Positions 40,041-52,059 of a DNA stretch of 64,000 bases are shown one piece after another. A program made the position numbers and the translations under genes. The notes below the pieces were generated by a model. That model was given only the letters and a program-made list of their open reading frames with translations. It ran no database searches and had not been told where the DNA came from. Position 1 is the first letter of the stretch, and each line of letters begins with the position of its first letter. Origin of the DNA: Nemertoderma westbladi (taxonomy: Eukaryota; Xenacoelomorpha; Nemertodermatida; Nemertodermatidae); the NCBI GenBank assembly GCA_032718475.1, contig JAUCBJ010007147.1, positions 44,083 through 108,082 on the forward strand. The letters run 5' to 3'.

Positions 40041-42158
40041 GAAGGAACCGAAGTTAAACCAAACCGAAACTAATATTTTTACAGGCCATAAGCCGCTAAC
40101 TATTTTTTTCAGGATATCAACTCTAAACCAGTTTCGAATCTGAGCGCCTGGTTACAAATCTGTATTTCCGCATTACGAATCAATGTGTTTGGTTAAAAAT
40201 ATGAGCACCTTGTCACGAATTGATGTCCCTGGTTACAATTTGTTACAAATGGTTGCAAATATGAGCACCCAGTATCAGCCAGCACTACCTATACTAATAC
40301 TGTAATTTGCACGTATGTTCAGCATTTGTAATCAAAAATTGCACCAAGGTAGTGAACAAAGCAGACAGGGGGGAAGTGGACGCAAAACCCACCTTGGCAA
40401 ATTAATATCCCGCCTCAATGTTAAATTCTCAATTTAGGGAAAAGAAACTCATATATCTCATAATCTGTTCCTAGTAATTATTAAAGCAGTTAGGGCAACA
40501 TATATCCTGTCTACATCAAAATTATATATAATACCAAACACCACTCATAGTATTAATGTTGCCAAAACATAATTAGACATCCAAACTCTGATTTTAATTG
40601 AACATTGCAACTAGTATAGTTTATCAATAGTACCCTACAGTTAGGTTCATATATGGCGAGTCAGAACTGCGAATAACCAGCGAACGTAGGTGTAGGTTTC
40701 AGTGTATGTGTGTGTCGGAAGCCAATATCAGAATATATAACTAGCCATAGTATAATTATAATTGTTCGCTGAGAGAGTTAGGCCTCACTGGTGTACACTA
40801 CTCTATAACTAAAAAGTCATTCAGGTGGCCAGCTTTTCCCAGGAACCTAATGTAATAGACAGTCACATTCATTGAATCCAGGGCAACAGTTTGTGTTGGA
40901 TTTTAAGGAGCTAACCTACGATTTTTCGTGAGAAAGCGATTAACTGAGACTGATGATAAACAGAAAGAAATAACTGCGGTGGAAGATGTACTCGTACAGT
41001 AGGTTTACTCTAAGCATGTAATGTAAGATAATAATACTTGAAATAAATTTATATCAAATAGCTTTGTTACCTATGATATTTAACTATCTATATGTAATGC
41101 AAGCAGAAGGTGATACCAATTCGATTCAAAATGCAATAATGATGCACATTATATTGGTTGCTTCCGATGTTTTTATTAGGCTAACTGAGAATGTATTAGG
41201 TATAAATAATTCGTGTTCTTTATTTTATTTATATAATACAGAAAGATCCCTCCGCAGATTAAACTGCTCTTTTCGGCCGTTTCCCAGGTTGCGGATAAGG
41301 ATAACTCTTACTTGGATTATTATCCGGACAGACACGTTGTGATAAACCTATGTTAACCTTCTGTACGCCCGCAATAAATATATTATTGGTGTAACTATAT
41401 TATATTTATATTTAACGTCAAGCTACTGTACTAATAGTAAAAACCGTACCGGTATGTAAGTAAATAAAAATCGACTGAGAGACCCAGACATGCATGTATT
41501 AGTGATCAGCTGACTGCAGACAGCTGTCGGTAGGTTTCGCCCCAATACAGTACAGTGGGCTTTATCAGGATGATCAAGCTAGCAGGACGACAGTAGTATC
41601 TAAAAGTTATATAAATCTAATCGGTACATAATGTAATTGTTGCTATTCGTTTATATCGTTGTCACTCTCGCTTTTACGTTCGATTTAAAGATTGTAAAAA
41701 CAAATTCTCTACAACGATGATTTTCCTATTTGTGGTAGACTGGCCGGATAACTGCAGATGGATAAGCGTCCCCGTAAAGGACCATGTGCATTGTCTAGCA
41801 TGTATATCTGGCAAGTTTCAGCTTGAATGGATAACAAATAACAAAATGAGGGAAGGTTTTCACTTTCAGACATTTCGATAGATAATAGTTGCACAATATG
41901 ATAGTATACTAGTAGCTACTAGTTCCGATCTCGTATAAAAGATACATAAGGTTGCAACTCAACCGGCTGGATAGATAAATCGGATGTAGGTATAACTATA
42001 CAACGCTGCACGAAGATGCATTACATTAAACCGATGTGATAATTATTTGTGTAATATATTTTACTATATAACACTATGCAGGAAGGAACTCTGATATTTT
42101 ATATTGTTAAACAAGAGTTTTAAAAAAATATTTCCTCGTATTATATTTTTCTCAAACC
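40041..42158. other. Stretch without a recognised gene
   Basis: Contains short repeated phrases (GGTTACAAAT ... GAGCACC at about 40150-40270) and a degenerate hammerhead-like motif at 41530-41580. The 92-codon frame at 41064 has no motif and I do not call it. Confidence 0.4.
41528..41580 (-). ncRNA. Second degenerate hammerhead-like motif
   Basis: The minus strand reads CCTGATAAAGCCCACTGTAC ... GGGGCGAAACC: a CUGA-U-A-A core (G8 replaced by A), a stem II from GCCC and GGGC-like arms, and GAAAC. The base change should abolish cleavage. Helices I and III are unclear. Confidence 0.35.
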
Positions 42159-42159
42159 C

Positions 42160-42190
42160 CCCCACCCCCCCCCCCCCCTCTCCCTCTCCT
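42160..42190 (-). promoter_or_regulatory. Long purine tract (minus strand) near the 3' side of the gag remnant
   Basis: C-run with CTCTCC on the plus strand, i.e. an uninterrupted purine run on the gag strand. It might be a polypurine tract of the element, but no matching LTR start follows. Confidence 0.3.
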
Positions 42191-42274
42191 TACACTACTG
42201 TAAGATTACTTGAGAAATGTGTAAACTAAGCCCATCCTGATACCGAGATGGAAATTATCCGAACTTTTCGTGAT

Positions 42275-44836
42275 TTATTTTTCTCCTATCCCATTTTGTG
42301 GTACTCTAAGCTTGTCAAAATACTCCTGTGCTATGGGACTCATCGGCGGCACCTTACCTAACTGCCTACCAAACCCCTTCATAGCTAGAAACTTGAATCC
42401 GTCCAATGGCAAAGCTCTCCGTTCTTGTCGAGTGTGCTGGTCTCTCGGAAGTAGGGAGTCTAGTTCTACCGAAATCCTGTGTCCCTTGAGGTCCCCTACC
42501 CCGTGCATGGACTTTAACTCTATTTGGATCTCCTCTGCGTCCTGGAAGCTAGAAACGGCTCTCGCCACTTCCTTGTCGATATAAGATAATATGGACACAG
42601 TGTCCAACATCACATATACTCTCTTCGATCTCTTATCTCCAGTAAGTTTCACCGGAATCACGCTAAATATCTCCGACGTGGCCAATGATAAATACGTCCG
42701 CACGCTGGTCGATGAACTATCCGCAGTGAAACCTTGGCAGGTCACCTCTCTCGCGCTCGCCTCGCCATCCTCGTCTGTCGAACCTGGTTGGTAACCGTCG
42801 TCCTGGATGCTGGTGTACGTATTTCTCCTTATCGATACGGGATCTCTGCTCCCCTTCCTTTGAGGATTTCTCTGTAAGTAACGGTCCGTTGGGGTATGGA
42901 AATCCGCATGTAGCAACTTGTGATGTAGTCTGCCGCATTCCATGCATCCGTCCTTGCTGTTCGGGCACTGCCGCCATACATGGCCTGGCGCAACACATGC
43001 CCAACAGGTGTCCAACATCCACACTTGAACGCTTCTCTGTTCCGAAGTTAATTCTTTGAACCGTCTGCAACTGTCTAACTTATGGTCGTCAGATCTTACC
43101 TCCTTTAGTAAGCAGAATTGGCAACCTACAAATCCAACCGGCAACTCCTGTTGCTTTATCTTAGGTCTATCTAACCGCTCACCTGACCATACTCGCGAGT
43201 CTGATCTAAAGGCAGGGGTACTCGAATTATATCTGTCTACTGAGTTGAAAGTCACAGTGGTCCTGTCATTGTCAAAACTTACCATTGACTTACTGGTAAC
43301 AGGTTTAACTCCCTCATATTCTCCTCTGAAAGTTTGATTTCATCTCTGCTACCGCATCTGTGGCTATCATGTCATGGATGTGTTGAAGTGTCAACACCTT
43401 ACCTTGACCCTCTAACTTATTCTCTAATTTGCGCCATTTCTGTCGGTAACGCATGTTTAAACGTCTTATTTATTATGCTCTTCAAAACTTTGGTGTGATC
43501 ACCATGATGAGGTAGATTCACCGTCCTCAAGATGTCTAATGCGTTTGAAATAGCGTTCGCTAAGTTCAACAGCTCTAACGGAGTTGTAATCCTTCCGCCC
43601 TTACCCAAGTCTACCGAATTCTCGAAATTGGGATTATGTATCGTCGGGACAGGCATTCTCACCTGAGGTCTATGTGGTATAGTTGCCTCCGATATACGTA
43701 CTCGTTGACTAGGTTGGACTTTATCTGACTCAGGCCTGCTAGGATTTGAATTACTTCTTACCTGGGCTGCTTCCTTTAACCGTAGGTTACTGAGCATGTC
43801 CGTTATAGGTTGGATGTGCGGCGATATAGCTTGCGCTAAACTAGCACTCAACTCATCCCTCGTAATAAATTCCTGGCTAGGGTTCTGTTGTGTTGTCGGC
43901 TCTATCTGAGTAATCCGCTGTCTCTCATATGATCCCTCTTCCGGTTTAACCCGGAAGTTATCCGTCGAACTGGGTCGGCGCTCCGTCCGCATATTCCAAG
44001 CCCGCGGGTTCGGTTCGCCAAATACTCGGCCCATCGGAGTTTCTCCTCTAAACTTTTCATTGTCACGTTCAGTATGTAGTGGTGCGGTGTTTTGATGACG
44101 TGGATTCTGCGCGATGGGTGAAGCACTAATACCAACTGGTCTGCGATATGTAGAGAACGGTTTAGCGATCCGAGTACTTGTAATAGCTGGACTGGGTATA
44201 GGAATTCTGGTCGTCGTCGACTCGCGTATAGTCGGAGTTCTCGCTTCCTGTTTGGCCTTCTGCAGTGTGAACAGTTCTCACAACTCGGTCCCTACACTCG
44301 CCCCACATTCTTCGATCATTCGCATCCCATTCTCGGCAATTTCATTCGCCTTCCTAGTCCGTTCTTCGCTCTCTAAATTTAATCTCGCACTTTCCAACTG
44401 CGCCAGTTTACGTTCTTCTTCTTCCCTCGCTCGTCTCGCTGCGCTCTCCTCTTTCACACGCGCCTTCTCTTCATACAATGCGTGTCTTCTTTTCTCAATC
44501 TCGAGTTCGCGTTCCTTGCGCTCATGTTCGAGTTGAAGCTCGCATTTCTTCTGTTCACGCTCGAGTTCCTTGCGCTCGCGCTCGGCTTGAAGTTCGTAAG
44601 ACGCAGCGAGACTACTTTACTTTACTTACTTCATAGCTACTTTACTTACTTTACTTATTGCCATCTCATAGCTGTCCTCTAATGCCTCACGCTCGAGTTC
44701 CTTGCGCTCGCGCTCGGCTTGAAGTTCGTAAGACGCAGCGAGACTACTTTACTTTACTTACTTCATAGCTACTTTACTTACTTTACTTATTGCCATCTCA
44801 GCTGTCCTCTAATGCCTCCTTCTCTGAGACACTCAT
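42275..44836 (-). pseudogene. gag: BEL/Pao-like gag and protease remnant (gag 1)
   Basis: From ATG 44836: a short start, then two copies of a 125-bp segment with (TTTACTTAC)n-like sequence and stops, then a Glu/Arg-rich coiled coil (44600-44278), a stop near 44280, a Pro/Ser-rich region and a Gag-like helical region (44034-43417; H-H-G-D-H-T-K-V-L-K-S-I-I-N), a frameshift near 43420, then 43380-42275. That last part has Cys/His clusters (C-Q-F-C, C-W-A-C-V-A-P-G-H, C-M-E-C-G-R-L-H-H) and an aspartic-protease-like block where the D-T-G-S motif reads D-T-V-S. RT, RNase H and integrase are absent. Related to the gene at 55308-56693. Confidence 0.78.
44560..44808 (-). repeat. Tandem duplication of about 125 bp in gag 1
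   Basis: The block from the GCTCGAGTTCCTTGCGCTCG-like motif through (ACTTTACTT)n to the AGCTGTCCTCTAATGCCTC motif occurs twice (about 44562-44685 and 44690-44810), nearly identical. Confidence 0.85.
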
Positions 44837-45539
44837 AGTCTAAATAATATTTGCCTTCCTGCCAAAATCTCGCATAAAATTCGAGATATATATAATTTAA
44901 TCGAAAATACGGTTAAATTATTTGTCAAATAATTGGTTGGTCACAAAATATCAAATAAATTCGCAATACAATATTGTGAATTAAATAGGATATAGTTATA
45001 GCAAATACTAGTACAATATTTAAACAAAAATATTATTTTATAGCTATTATGTAGCATTTAAATACTGGTATGACACAAATAATTTCTGAATCTAATTCAA
45101 AATATTCAAAAATGAACTTGCCACCCAAATATTTCTAATTTTACTATATAGCTCTAATCAACGCAATTTTAATTTCAAATATTATATGTATCCACTAGCG
45201 CGTGGCTACACCTTCGGGTTGCGACACTATCTCTCTCTCTCTCTAACTTGAGCGATTCAAAAAACCATGGCCGGCTAAACCTAACTAACCTAACTAATAA
45301 ATTGAGTTCAGCTTCGCAGTTAAACAACCGGTAATTTTTTACCGCTTCCACAAACACAATGGTGCCAACAGAACAACTAACCTTGTTTGCTGTGAGATTC
45401 CACGTCCGCGTCCAAAGTTTCAGGCTCTTCGCTGATTGCAAACCGAACCCGCAGACCCACACGAACCCCAAACTCAGAAGCTCCGTCTTGCCATGTATCT
45501 CCAGATGGTATAAAACAACTAAGCGGTTATCTAATTATT

Positions 45540-46991
45540 ACGCAACGGGTTGCACTAGTAGCAGTCTAAATACCGTATTATTTTCGACCTAATCAGTAAT
45601 TATTTATAGTAAACTAAGAAATAGAAATCAATCAAAGGGAAAAGAGCGCCTATCTAAGCATTCGTGATTTATTAGGCACACTTTAGTAACACACCAATCA
45701 GCGTAACAATCAATAATTAATACTTACCAATTATAGTTCCTAATGTACAATTCACAATCAGCAGTCAGCAATTCACAGTTCACAACTCGTAATCTACAGT
45801 TCGCACGTTGTTTGCGACGTAGTCTACAGTTTAGCTCGCAATGTAAAGCACGCAGGCCTCTCCCGGGTACATCTAGGCTTCCTAACTAAACCAATTCCTG
45901 CCCCCCTAATACTACAAAATAGAGACAAAATCTGGATCATCAGCCCCTAATTACTGTACCAGCGAGTGGTCTTCACTCTACAATGCTAACTGCCTGACCG
46001 CAACGGTGACCTCCCCGCCAGCGTTGCTTGCCTTTGAATCCTCCGCACTCCCTTCGTCGCTAACCCCCCGATGCCACGCCGCGCCTACTGGTACCTCAGC
46101 CCTCCATCTAATGGGTAGCTACCGTAACAGCGCATGCAATCACAAAGTCTGACAGTCTAAGAAAATCCCGTGGGATTATTGCATTGAAAGGAATCACATA
46201 GAACCATTAACTAAAGGGTAGAAATCATAGTTCCAGTTGTAATTAACAGTAATCATTGGGATTGATTGAGAAACACACCAAGAAATCAGCAGAGATTACA
46301 AATTAGTGAATTATTGCAAGAAATAATTGAAAAAGGCAGAAATACGCAAAAATACAGAATAATTAGTCTAAATTACGACTAGAATTACAAAGCACATACC
46401 GGAAATACCGCCTATTTATAGGTGATTCATGGAGGATGATGCAATCATTCTCTCATTGGCTCCCCAATCCACGCTACCATTAGACCAACCTGGAAGCAGT
46501 TAGGCCAATAAGGAAGCCGGATTGTGAACCTATCGCTCCCGAAATCACAAATTATTACCATATATGGTAATTTTGGCAATGCTTAATTTAGCGGTACTAA
46601 TAATATGATGCATAAAGATTAATTTAGTGCAATTATAAAGAAAATTAAGACCAATACATAGCTAGCCCTATTGAGGCTAATAACAGCAAGCTTATATCCA
46701 GGGTCCAACAGGAAACTTGCTACCCTGGAACTATTTACTTATATCTTATTACAAAATTACGTAGGTAGGGCTACATACTATACAAAATGGATAAATTCAA
46801 ATATATGGGCGTTTTATTTTCCTTATCTAAATATCGTTGCGCATTATTATGGCTTATCTAAATAATTATACTGTATAATGGCTAATATATTATACTGTAT
46901 AACGGCTAATATATTATACTGTATAACGGCTAATATATTATACTGTATAACACGACGGACTAATATAGGTACAGCGCCATATACCGCAACA
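45540..46991 (-). repeat. Putative LTR (LTR-A) upstream of gag 1
   Basis: On the minus strand it starts TGTTGCGG at 46991. It is alignable in blocks with 52060-53243: AATACCGTATTATTT, AGCGCCTATCTAA, TACCGTAACxGCGC, GGGCTACATACT, ACTGTATAA. It lies on the 5' side of the minus-strand gag, as expected for its 5' LTR. The inner end is uncertain. Confidence 0.55.
46868..46952 (+). repeat. 24-bp tandem repeat, about 3.5 copies
   Basis: Unit ACTGTATAACGGCTAATATATT, inside LTR-A close to its outer end. Confidence 0.85.
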
Positions 46992-46992
46992 A

Positions 46993-47554
46993 GAATGGTT
47001 GCTTAAACGAACCCCCCTTGTGAGTATTGTATTGTTACGGGAGCAATCCCCCGACTATTCCAGGTATTACTCACCTTTACAAAGGTTTGCCTGAAAATAT
47101 AGATAGTTTAGTGAATAGTCGAGATTTATTAATTATAAATGATTTATTAACAGAAACTGAGTCCAGTACAGCCTTAACTGTATTGTTTACTAAGGTAGCT
47201 CATCATTCCAATATATTTAGTTGTTTCATAACGCAAAACATGTTTTATGGAGGGAAGCATAACCGTACAAGATCAATTAATAGCCATACCTTAGTATTAA
47301 TGAAAAATCCACGAGACAGTTTATCGGTTTTAAATTTCGCAAAGCAGATGTTACCAGGGCAGACCAAAGTTTTAGTAGATTCCTATCAAGATGCGACTAT
47401 TGAACCATTTTCGCATTTCTTAATTGATTTACGACAGGAAACACCCGAACATTTAAGATTTAGATCGGATATATTTCGTAATCATAATTGTTACATTAAA
47501 AATTACATTGACTATAAACGTAGCGAAAATAATAATAATAATAATAATAATTAA
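46993..47554 (+). pseudogene. Packaging ATPase, second copy, N-terminus lost
   Basis: Matches the ATPase at 33327 from about residue 40, so Walker A is missing. A TGA just after the left end (about 47021) breaks the frame relative to the intact copy; the rest is open from 47027. Walker B reads I-I-N-D instead of I-I-D-D, a change expected to harm catalysis. TAA falls in the single TTAA at 47551-47554. Confidence 0.85.
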
Positions 47555-47587
47555 TATTTTGTAACAATATTCAATAATGTTGCAACA

Positions 47588-47971
47588 ATGAATAGACTTG
47601 TGCAGAAATATTGTAACGAATTGGAATTTCTACGCAGCGCTACCCCTCAACAAAGAACTTATTTTATTAACCATACCGCGAGTAACGAATTAATACGGCT
47701 CATTGTAACTACTGCATTAAATGTTCTAAAAGGTAACGTACAATTGACCACTCATTCATTTAGAAATATTCGTTGTTATAAAAAGGTATTAAAATCACTC
47801 AACCGCAAAACAAAAAATATATCAAGTTACAGAAAAAAGTTAACCAATCAATCTGGTGGTATACTACCGTTTCTAATACCCTTACTCGGCATTGGCGCGA
47901 AACTCGCTGCGGGAGCTGGTGCCACCGCCACTGGAGCGGCTATTGCGAAAAGAATTAACCGTGGACGGTAA
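47588..47971 (+). CDS. Small virion-type protein, second copy (pVI/pX-like)
   Basis: 127 codons, ATG 47588 to TAA, differing from 35593-35976 at about ten residues without length change. Basic N-terminal part and hydrophobic plus Gly/Ala C-terminus conserved. An intact frame in an otherwise truncated fragment indicates limited time since duplication or divergence. Confidence 0.75.
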   Translation: MNRLVQKYCNELEFLRSATPQQRTYFINHTASNELIRLIVTTALNVLKGNVQLTTHSFRNIRCYKKVLKSLNRKTKNISSYRKKLTNQSGGILPFLIPLLGIGAKLAAGAGATATGAAIAKRINRGR

Positions 47972-47973
47972 TA

Positions 47974-48204
47974 ATGATTAAAACCGGAGTAACATTTAGA
48001 AAATTATATTTAGTATCGAGTAAACCGTTAGCTACTGATTTAAAACCTCAAGATATACATAGAGTAAATACTATAAAAAGAAAACCCTACAAAACTCTCT
48101 CAAAGAAAATAAAAAATTTCAACTGTTTTTACGGTGATGCCCTTTATAAGAGATTTGAATATACATATTACTTGCGGTTGTCGAAAAGATGCCACGCAAG
48201 ATGA
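47974..48204 (+). CDS. Small basic protein, second copy
   Basis: 76 codons from ATG 47974. It matches the 35979 protein for about 45 residues; the tail is in a frame that overlaps the integrase start region, so the natural end is uncertain. Confidence 0.5.
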   Translation: MIKTGVTFRKLYLVSSKPLATDLKPQDIHRVNTIKRKPYKTLSKKIKNFNCFYGDALYKRFEYTYYLRLSKRCHAR

Positions 48205-48238
48205 GACCGATTTTAAGCTGGAGCTTAGACAAAAAACT

Positions 48239-50486
48239 GGGAACGAAAAGTACCCGCACGCCATTTCCTGCGCGATATTCCGAGCGCTTCTCCGCACTTT
48301 GGTCTTTATGTGGCTATTGGCGTAGGTTTCGAACATAACCATATTTCCCATAGCGGTTACATCCTTCGTAGGACACTTTATATTGCAGCGGGGGCTAGCG
48401 GAATGTCCACTGAAACCGCATGTTGTGCAGAGGTTATAGAGGGTTGGACAAAATGAAACATCATGTCCCGATGTCGCGCAGTAGGGACAATAAAGTATCC
48501 CGAGGAGCTGGAGGCACGAATCGGTTACCCGATTTCTCTTACCACTTGGGCACTGCTCCGAACCGCAGTTTCCGCACACCACCAGTTGCATCTCCCGACT
48601 GAAGAATATTGGAATCGGGATGCCAGCGTAATACTCAAGTCGTCGGTCGCATTTAGGAATATTCGCCGTGGCCGGTAGCCCGCGAAAAGCTGGGCTTTGG
48701 CGTAGTATGTTCTCGTTTCGATAACTTTCTTTATACCCTGCCAGTCGCATCCCGGGCGCCCGTTTCTGGGAGTGGATCCATTCGGTCTGCTAGGCGTACC
48801 ATCGGGTAAGTCGCATAGGGTCCTGTGGAACGGAAGGGGTTGTTGCCACAGCTGGTCGGCGAAGAGGTGCCGGGCGTTCGACGGAGGAATTCCGAGGAGA
48901 CACTGGGACCCTTTTCAACCTGTATCGCTGAGCGGGTCCATTGGGTGCTGGTACTCGGGATCTCCGAAGACCAGTCTTCTCCCCCTGGGAACGGATATGG
49001 AGACAACCTCTGACATATGTCGCCGAAGTCATTTAATGCGAAGGTAGTTACTAGCTCCCTAGCGGGACTACCGGAGCCAAGTGGGGTGGATACGCCTGCT
49101 TCCGTCGCAGGTTCGGCCGATCCCGGCGACTTCCGGATCGAGTTGTCGCTTTGGGGTGGACAGCTGTAGCCAACCTTCCTGTAGCCATAATTCCTCCCCA
49201 TCCGAAGAAATCAGTGGTTCCTCCGCACCGAGGAGATCAGCAATCGTAGGGATGTTGAACGGTCCATTCTTGTCCCAGGATGCGATGACGGTGAGCGTTT
49301 TCGTCTCTCCCGGTGAAATATTCTCTACCGCTTTGAACGCGTGGTCGATAACTTCGTTCCACTCATAATCGGTAAAGGATCTAGGAACCGCCTTAATGAG
49401 ACTATTGAGAGTTTTACAGATGAACTTAGCAACTGTGTATGATTCCATAACGACCTAGATATAGTTCCGTCGATCCGGATTCTCCCACTTGTGGTGGATC
49501 GTCCACTTTCTTTCAACATCCTTCCAGCGACTCTCTCGCTCACTCTTTATTTCTAATTCCGGGTAACCACCATATATCTTATTATAATCCTTGAATTTTT
49601 GGGGTTTAAAATCTATACCGCCATTTAGCACTGCGAGGTAGCCGATACCGGATTTCATCCATCTCACCTCTCGGAATCCACGCATGAATTCTGCGGATCG
49701 CAACCTGGCTAGCAGTGTTTGGGTGTCGACGCAATGACTAATGGCGTTGAGATCTTCTTGACGGTTTCTTCCGAAAGCGTAGTCGTTTCGGACGTCCGCC
49801 TTTATATCCGACCCGATTTTAATGATGTCGAAGTCAAATAGGATCTTTTGGATCTCAGGTGGTAATAGCCAGATCGCTCCGGCTGTCCGCACCTCCTGTT
49901 TGGGTGTCGGAAATATTCGACATACCAACACCAAACCGTCTAGGGTTCCGAGGACGACGACCAAGGATCGACCGTATTCCTTCGTCCTATATTTCTCTTG
50001 GTAGTCGTCGCGATTCTGGATAACTGATATACGTTCCTCTCGCAGCGTCGTTGTACACTCCGCTAGGTTTCCCCAGTGGGCGAGGTACGTACTCTTGTCG
50101 TCGACGAAACTTTGGCATCGCGCCAACGTAATCGCTTTCGAGGTGGGCGTCGCGTTTCCCTCGTTGTCATATATCAAACATCGGGATTTGTAGACGCTTT
50201 GCCGGAACGTTTCCCAGAACGACAACTCCTCTCCTCCGGTTGCCTTTGCGTTCCGAGTTCTTTGCAGTCTCGTACTAACATCGGTCAACCGGAGCTCACA
50301 TAGATTCCGGGAATCCGGTCCCTCTCGCCCGGAGAATTTAACGACTCGCACATTCTCATTTATCAGGGCATTCCATTTTGTATCAAACTTAGGAGATCCA
50401 GGCTGTGGATATTCCAGTAAATCGAGTGTATTACATATTTCGCCGAGAATTTGGCGATTTGGGTCCATATTTTCAATTATGTCCAT
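48239..50486 (-). pseudogene. Diverged ORF3 relative: exonuclease-like protein with zinc knuckles (copy 4)
   Basis: Open 50486-49455 (343 codons from ATG) with the same domain logic as ORF3. F-W-x-x-F-R-Q-S-V precedes I-Y-D107-N-E109-G (Exo I); then strands; then K223-I-G-S-D-I-K-A-D231 (Exo II) and V-D-T-Q-T-L-L. I could not find an Exo III. After a stop near 49455 further frames follow (49448-49068, 49201-48731), then 48750-48240 with C-G-N-C, C-P-Y-C-A-T-S-G-H-D-V-S-F-C and C-T-T-C-G-F-S-G-H, i.e. the knuckle region, followed by the conserved tail cut at 48239. Sequence identity to copies 1-3 is low, yet both signature regions and their order are kept, so this is a separate lineage and not a recent copy. 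Confidence 0.7.
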
Positions 50487-51049
50487 TGCAAATTTACATC
50501 AGTTAATTATAAATCCAGAAAGTCTGATTCTATAGTGACTGCAGAATAATTCAGTTTATTTGTAATTCAGTTTATTAATTATTATTGCTATATAGGCATC
50601 TACCATCTTATTGCTACTACATTCAGTATTTACAGTTACTATAGCTATACAATTATCCAACCAGTTTTGACTTTTTATGTCCTCTTCTTTTTCCAATTCT
50701 TTTCTTTCTACATTTTATACATTTTTTTTTTCTTTTCTCATTTCTCATTTATTACTCATTTCACATTTCATTATTTCTTCACATTTCATTATTTCTTTCC
50801 ACATTTCATCATTTATTTCACATTTATTACACATTTCATTTATTTCCATATTTCATTTATTTCCATTTCATCATTGGGGTTATAGCCCCCCGGCTATCAT
50901 CATTTGTTATAAGTGCAGCACCAGGGTGCGCATCATTACATTTTCATCAGCATATGCGTCATCATTCAGTTTATAGTAGGGTTGTCTGTTTCTTTTCATC
51001 ATTTCCAACTACATTCAACCATCTTCTTTGGGAAATTTTCGTTGTGGAA
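50487..51049. other. AT-rich stretch with a pyrimidine-rich simple repeat
   Basis: (CATTTCATTATTT)n-like repeat at 50690-50875. No gene. Confidence 0.5.
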
Positions 51050-51470
51050 GGGGTGTTACGCAGCAATCTGGGATCTACAGCTGGGCTAGTTACACCGCCT
51101 ACGCCCCAAACTGCACACGTAATGGACAATAAAGACGCTGGAAGTGAAGTCACGTAGAATGCACCAGGGACCAATCAGAATAACACTCCCAACAACATAA
51201 AGCTCAGCCGACAAAGTCATGTGGGATGGGGTTACGCAACATTCTGGGATCTACAGCTGGACTAGTTACACCGCCTACGCCCCAAAATCCACGCAACGGT
51301 CCCACCAGAATAACGAGACTGAGAAATATAAAACCTCTATCGACGAAGTCATGTTGATGCACCATGGACCCACCAGAATAACGGGATAGAGGGGGTGTTG
51401 TGCGGCAATCCGGGATCTACAGCTGGACTAGTTACACCGCCTACGCCCCGAACTGCACACGCAACGGACA
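51050..51470. repeat. Three-copy repeat of about 160-180 bp
   Basis: The block GGGATCTACAGCTGGACTAG with TTACACCGCCTACGCCCC occurs at about 51068, 51239 and 51411, each preceded by GGTGTTACG- or GTTGTGCGG-like sequence and separated by CCACCAGAATAACG-like text. Confidence 0.8.
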
Positions 51471-52059
51471 ACACAATACAACACAATGTGTTAAAGAAAT
51501 CTCAAAGGGGATTCTTCCTTTTGATATGTTCGTATTTTCGAATAAAACAATGAGGTTAATCAAACTATAACATACCAAGCTAATTGCCCTAAACACAAGC
51601 CGAAACAGAAACAACCAAAACAATAAATCTGATTTTGCTTCCCAAGCTACTTAATACGAGTGTTGGTGACTTAACACTCCAATTGTTCACCCTTCACAGA
51701 GAAATAAAGCAGTTCGTCAGGCGGACAAATGTTGAATGTAAGAATATTTAATAATGCAAAAGGGGGGAAATTATTTACCTAAACCCTGGTACCCTTAGCG
51801 CTGACTGTAATCAGCTATATTACTGCTCGCTACGCTTGCAACTACTGTAGACTTGCAAACCCGCTATTTTTTAGATAACCACCTAGTGTAAATTTGTCCA
51901 AAGATATTTCTGTATTTCCTAAGTGTAAATAACTAAAACTATTCTCCGCTATTCTTCGTACGAAGTCCTTATTTTATTCTAAATACTATCATACATAAAC
52001 TACATTTACTCAAATGTACGTTGCGAACTAATTATTAGGTATTCCAGAATTTGTAACGC
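51471..52059. other. AT-rich stretch, nothing recognised
   Basis: Only short open frames without motifs. Confidence 0.35.

Larger units (their letters stand above)
46990..48238 (+). mobile_element. Second fragment of the Polinton/adintovirus-like virus
   Basis: Begins at CAAGAATGG, equivalent to 33443 (ATPase codon about 39), directly against the outer end of LTR-A. It continues through the small virion-type protein and small basic protein into the integrase N-terminus, and stops at about 48238 where the ORF3-like relative begins. It lacks the M1 element, giving the empty TTAA site. Confidence 0.88.

Noticed and set aside
41064-41342. 92-codon frame in the noncoding stretch after the virus segment
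   Set aside because: No motif, starts at a non-ATG codon, AT-rich context; likely chance.
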